From Stratiolaelaps scimitus (taxonomy: Eukaryota > Arthropoda > Arachnida > Mesostigmata > Laelapidae), in the NCBI GenBank assembly GCA_019614645.1, contig JABWDB010000013.1, positions 7,207,501 through 7,271,500 of the forward strand: DNA of 64,000 nucleotides, given 5' to 3'. The translations under genes and the position numbers were made by a program. A model generated the notes under the pieces. The model was not told where the DNA came from, did no database searches, and saw only the letters and a list, made by a program, of their open reading frames with translations. Positions 59,555-64,000 of this stretch are shown piece by piece. Numbering within the stretch: position 1 is the first letter of the stretch; every line of letters starts with the position of its first letter.

Positions 59555-59756
59555 CTTTCTGCTACGTTGGAGCTATGCGTTGCTCAAGCGAAAGATCAGA
59601 GCCTCTGTGACCCAATGTCGCATTGCCCATGAGAGGGAGCTACTTGAAAGGCAGAATTCGCGGCTTCCGTACTTCTTGGGTCCCGTGAACGCCAAAGTGG
59701 AAGGGAGTGCGTTTGAAAATACTCCTCTGCTCTTCGAGAAGAAATGGATAGAGTGA
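59555..59756 (+). CDS. candidate 3'-terminal coding exon
   Basis: An acceptor (AGTGTTCTCCTAG) opens a 66-codon frame in phase 2 ending at TGA. It begins FLLRWSYALLKRKIRASVTQ, continues CRIAHERELLERQNSRLPYF and ends NTPLLFEKKWIE. The first half is a plausible charged amphipathic helix. Codons are strongly C/G-ending. It is one of the better candidates by composition. No family recognised; the phase does not match the possible donor of the 58546 segment. Confidence 0.43.
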
Positions 59757-61354
59757 CGCACGAACTATTGACGGACTGTATAAAGGACGGAGAGAAGAGT
59801 CCCCCTCGCACTCTCTGGATCGGGAGCACACCAGGAGCTCAGCGGCAATGACGTCGGATCTGTTCCGCATAGGCTGTTCGATTAATGCAGCCCGCGCGCC
59901 GGAGACGCCACGGGTGGCGTTTTGCTCGGGCAACGACGTTCCGGTCAACGACTTCATTTGCAGCTACTCCGCGAACAACCTGATATTGGCCTAGGGTTGG
60001 CCCATCGCTCAGCGGCGGAAATAGCGGCGGAAATGAAGGCTACTTTTCGCTAACGTTTGCATTACAAGTTGAAATGTTCGCATTTCTTCATCTCGCGGGT
60101 TGGAATTTTGTTGTCACTCTGTTCCTACGACGAACGATGCCATAGAGCACTTCTTTATGTAGCTGACTAATCCGCTCATGCCATTGAGCGAGAGAGGTGA
60201 CAATCCTCTGTTCGTTGTCCGTCGATTTACGGATAAGTTCCCATAGCGATTGAAAATTCACGATGGCGATTCGTCATAGATTATTGCACCGCTCCACTGC
60301 AGGTGTCTGTGGCGGCCTTTTAAACAGTCGAGGGACTTTCGCCGCTTTGTTAACGAAATAGGCCAACCTGTGACAAACCACACAACTGTGTCGCTGGAAA
60401 GGGCCCTCAGTGGGGATTGGGGACGGGTTTATACCGGATCTCCGCTCGACGAGCCTCAAACGGATTCGGATACCAACGCTTTCCTTGTTCCTCTCTCTAT
60501 ATCGTTGTCCGTCCTCTACATCCAGATGATAGGATAGTTGAAATGGGGAACAGCCAACACAACTAACAATGGTAACACACCAGGAACCCGCTACGAAGTG
60601 CCAGAACGAAGGCTATTATTCAGCGCAATCATTGGGGAAATAATCAATAGTGATTAGGCCAAAAGGCCGAGGGGATGGAGGAGCGAGTTGATCCGCGGGT
60701 CGATTCGACTGCTCATTCTCTGTACGATACCCGCGTTGCGTTAACCGCTCTACGCGCTGCTCACTTCGCGGACGCTATCGGCAGCTCGTCTGAGCTTGCT
60801 TGCTTGCCGACCTATCTGCCTGAAGGGGCGTTCTTCATTGAAGAGTAATTTTACTTTGGCCATGCCCCCACCTCCCCTCTCCCTATATCTCGCTCTGTAT
60901 CTCGACTCCGAGACCGCCCCAGCGTTGTTCGTCGAGGTGTCACCGCTGAAGAGTCATCGGACCGGCGGAAATCTCCTCGAGGGCCTTTTAGCGTTGTTCC
61001 CCTTCGGGACACCCTTAGGTAGTCCAGGACGAATATTGAGTGTAGACACAGGACGGCCACGTTCGACTTTCTGTGTCCTGCTTTGCTGCGGCTGCTGCTG
61101 CTGTTTCCGCTGCGTCCATCGTCTTCTATCCAACATCGGGGTGCCCGAGACACGAGAAGAGTTATTTAGCAATATTTGCAAACACGGCGCTGGTCATCTC
61201 ACGTGTCAGGTCAGCAGCCACTGAGAGGCTGAGAGATGTAGAGGGCCCTTGGCTATAGCAAGGGCCATTTTGGCGTGCGGTCGAACGGTTCGGGCTCGTT
61301 CAATAGACTACTTCTACTTCGACTACGTGCTAGCACCCACCGTCACCGCTATGG

Positions 61355-61393
<39 letters not shown>

Positions 61394-63286
61394 GTGTATG
61401 TGCACTCTCCAAAGGCACAGGCCGACAACCACCGAAGCTGCTTGTTGGACTGCAGTAATGTGACGGATATAATACGCCCGAGATATATTATACTTGTACC
61501 TAGTTAGTATACCACGCTAGTGCAACTGCTGCCATTACGATTACGAGGACAGCCCCACATCGAGGCTCTTTACATAAACGCACCAGTGTATTGTGCAATG
61601 TTTGCAGTCTGTCATAGGTATGCTCGCATGGCTCGTAACAGAGACCGACCCCAGAGGTCGCATGCGAAGATTCTAGCTCCCGCCAACCACCGGAGAGAGA
61701 GAGGCTATAAGATGGTGCGTTAATTATGCTATAATGGTTGCTCATGTGCGTGTGCATGCAAGGTTCGCATGAGTAGCATCGCACAGTAATAGTGCGTTTG
61801 CCCGACCCGACTCCTGTTAAGAATTTCTTGTGGATCTGTGCGCCGGACAGCGACGTCTCTCGGAAGGACAGGGCAGTGAGCTGACTTTAGAAGGACCCCA
61901 GCAGCAGCGGCAGCAGCAGCAGCGCCATCAATACGTGGGAGGTCTTGCTGCTGCAGTCACTACAGTTACTCCGGCATGAAGCAGACCTAGTGTACGCGCA
62001 TCTCGGCACCTTGTTCAGTAGAATCGTTAGACGCGGTTGCTGCTTGCTCCCGTGGTGTTTGGGAGAAGCCACCAGCGCTCCCGGACGCTGGCTTACAAGC
62101 TCACGTTCACATAGTGCGGCCGGTGGCAGATACGGCGGACGGGCACGCATGTGCTACCGCTCACCGGACGCCTGCTAGCACATTGCCGTGGCAGAGAGAA
62201 AAAATCTTCTAAGCACCATCACGGCCATAGTGGGTGTCCTGTGTCGAAGGCACCGGCTGCCTCTGCTGCTGCTGTCCGCGTGAGCTAAAAATGCTCTGGT
62301 GACGCCCTGTCGTCAATATCTGTTTAATGAAGTGCACCTCTCTCTCTCTCTGTTCCTCTCCCTTTATCGTTCTATATCTTCAGCTAATAGCAGTGCCGCA
62401 CCTCAAACCCCGCACGGCCTCCTGTTCCTCTATGGCCGTGTGAGCGGCGGCGAGTGAATCCGCAGTTTTGGTAGTGTGTCCAATCCTTCTCCCTGTGGAT
62501 GTGACACCGCAGAGACATACAGTGGACTCCGTCACCCCGTCCTCCTCCTCTCGTCGTCGTCTATGAGAGATAAGCAAACAGGCTCATTTTTCACACCGGT
62601 TCCCTCTATAAATAAATCGATTGCCAGATAGTTCTTCAAGTGAACAACACCAGCATGAGTACGTGTAGCTGAATTAACCAAGATGGAGGATATAGGGAAG
62701 AGAGAGAGAGAGGGGGCGGGGGACACGGGAAGGTATAGATAAGCGTATATAACCACGACGTCATAATTCCTCTGCTTTGACAATCAGACACAAACTAATT
62801 GACTGTGTTCCATTAGCCAATGCACCCATTGTCCCGTTGTCGTCGAACAAAAGAACTCATTTGTATGCCTATTCCCTCAAGGAACAGAGATTCCTCCCGT
62901 CATGATGATTAGAACAAACGGACCTGTTATTTTTGGTACAGTATAATGTTGTCATTGTGCTGATAGGTTATGGACGCCAGATTGTCGTTGCGCTTACGGG
63001 TGGTAGCTCAATCCTCGCTTTGTGCTCGTATGTTAAATATCGTTAGTGGAACATAGGTTGACAGGTAGACAGATGACAGGACGGTTGGTGCTCTTAAGTA
63101 TAGTTCGAACTGAGTTCGAAGGTTATCAGCTAATAATATCGTCCGGGGTGGGTAAACGAAATGCGGGAGCTTTCGATACGAATGCCCACAGGGCACATAC
63201 GAATTGATGCGATCTTGTGCTTGGAGATTCGTCAATAAAAATATATACTATATATGATATGTGCATATTTAGTGATTCTAGCTCAC
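59757..63286. other. no gene firmly supported
   Basis: A 142-codon plus frame at 60796-61224 (peptide includes NIGVPETREELFSNICKHGA) ends near CAG followed by GTCAGC; it is plausible but has no start or acceptor. A TA run lies at 61356-61390, CAG runs near 61900-61920, CT at 62338-62352 and GA at 62700-62712. The rest shows nothing. Confidence 0.35.
61356..61390. repeat. (TA)n microsatellite
   Basis: About 17 TA units. Confidence 0.95.
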
Positions 63287-63377
63287 CCTCACTGACATCC
63301 TCAACACCGCCATACTCCGCCATAGGGGACGGTTCGGAATGGGGGCCAGGATTTGTCGGAACAAGAACGTATATGAT
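63287..63377 (-). CDS. candidate internal exon, phase-matched to 63550-63723
   Basis: A strong acceptor (TACCCATCCTGTACATCAG) and donor (AGTGAGG followed by GTGAGC) bound 30 codons plus one base. Read from phase 0 it encodes IIYVLVPTNPGPHSEPSPMA, then EYGGVEDVSE, a proline/serine-rich then acidic stretch. The upstream exon ends in phase 0, so the pair fits across a 172-nt intron. A second reading (phase 2 in both exons) is also open and cannot be excluded. No family recognised. Confidence 0.43.
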
Positions 63378-63549
63378 CTGATGTACAGGATGGGTAATCA
63401 ATGTCCCGCTAGTTATATGCTTGGAGTCAGTTTCTCTACGCAGAACCTGCCGTTGGAAAAGCCTCAGTGCTAGTTTATAGGGATCTGGTGGATTGCTTAC
63501 ACAAATGCGTAACGCAGCACACCTACAGATAGAGGGGGGATTTGCTCAC

Positions 63550-63723
63550 CTCACTCGATTCCGTAAGGCCGGCTTTATTATCCAAGCCGTGTTTACGATG
63601 CGGTGTACACCAAGATACGAGCATAAGGCAGGTTCCGGCCAAGATTTTAACAGCAAATGATGTGTCTTTGGCCAGCCAACCTGAATCGCGAGCCTGGCTA
63701 TAGCCGCCGCATGCCAGTCGCAA
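63550..63723 (-). CDS. candidate exon with hydrophobic segment, right-edge gene
   Basis: The frame ends at TCGAGTGAG followed by GTGAGC, a near-consensus donor, in phase 0. It encodes LRLACGGYSQARDSGWLAKD, then TSFAVKILAGTCLMLVSW (a possible membrane segment) and CTPHRKHGLDNKAGLTESSE. The frame stays open upstream to about 63865. Another open frame further upstream (about 63756-63932) has a signal-like start, IVGVVLLLVLTVIAEA, and may be the N-terminal exon. Together these suggest a membrane or secreted protein gene on the minus strand running in from the right. The 5' boundary is uncertain. Confidence 0.42.
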
Positions 63724-64000
63724 ATCGATTGCAGCGATTCGGATCCAGATTAAGAAGAAATTCTTCGTAAGAGCCCTGTTCTCGATGCGAACGATTGTTG
63801 AATGAGAAAGATGGCCTTTTCGAATTTCAGTTTTCCAAATTTCACGACGGGCGCATGCGCGCGTCGCGATAGCTCAGTTGACGCCTCGGCGATAACCGTC
63901 AGCACAAGCAAAAGAACGACGCCAACAATCTAACCATGACAAATGGGGCTCGCCGATCGAAATATTAGGCCGCTGCCGTCGAACTAATCGCTGTTGTGCT

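Noticed and set aside
60656..60680. CTCGGCCTTTTGGC on the minus strand, like the start of U2 snRNA
   Set aside because: Similarity stops after about 18 bases; the branch-point recognition and Sm regions are missing.
63863..63900. CGCGATAGCTCAGTTGACGCC, like a tRNA D-arm
   Set aside because: No B box or T-arm follows at tRNA spacing, and the opposite strand carries a better coding candidate.

Overview
This is nuclear DNA from a multicellular animal, not bacterial, phage or organelle DNA. There is no long uninterrupted gene and no operon. GT/AG splice-like signals flank short open segments. Di- and trinucleotide microsatellites are very common, and there are short dispersed repeats that look like SINEs. 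CpG is abundant, so heavy methylation-driven CpG loss is unlikely. That fits an arthropod or another lightly methylated invertebrate. A compact chelicerate genome such as a parasitiform mite is my guess from texture only, because no protein or RNA here is diagnostic of a taxon.

No gene can be named with confidence. I report candidate coding exons chosen by three criteria: an open frame, a credible acceptor and/or donor in phase with it, and ordinary protein-like composition with C or G favoured at third codon positions. At this base composition some such segments arise by chance, so confidences stay at or below about 0.45. Minus-strand candidates: a signal-peptide first exon at 4.05-4.15 kb, with phase-compatible exons at 1.06-1.14 kb and 0.13-0.32 kb; 4.84-5.03 kb; 10.13 kb; 25.2-26.1 kb; a polyglutamine exon at 41.1 kb; 42.5 kb; and two phase-matched exons at 63.29-63.38 and 63.55-63.72 kb. 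Plus-strand candidates: 6.7, 8.2, 9.3, 13.6, 15.6, 18.5, 24.5, 27.3-28.2, 31.5, 33.7, 35.9 (hydrophobic signal-type segment), 44.6, 46.5, 52.9, 54.9 and 56.9-59.8 kb.

Layout. GC-rich blocks full of CAG/CTG, CCG and CT runs (about 1.6-4.6, 28-31.5, 33.9-36, 37-46 and 48-56 kb) alternate with AT-rich blocks (about 6-8, 11.3-12.3, 13.5-14.5, 15.9-18.5, 20.6-22.9, 23.6-24.2 and 25.5-27.3 kb). The GC-rich blocks are the likeliest places for promoters and 5' untranslated exons; the AT-rich blocks look like introns or intergenic DNA.

The best supported non-coding features are repeats: a tRNA-derived SINE-like family with two copies (18.9 and 47.6 kb), another tRNA-derived head at 51.9 kb, a three-copy A-tailed family ending in a small hairpin (21.6, 27.0 and 59.2 kb), a 75-bp direct duplication near 22 kb, and several strong inverted repeats. 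The most striking are two perfect back-to-back hairpins at 51.69-51.74 kb and three consecutive hairpins at 23.11-23.18 kb. I found no complete transposon, rRNA, intact tRNA, CRISPR array or coherent multi-gene system.
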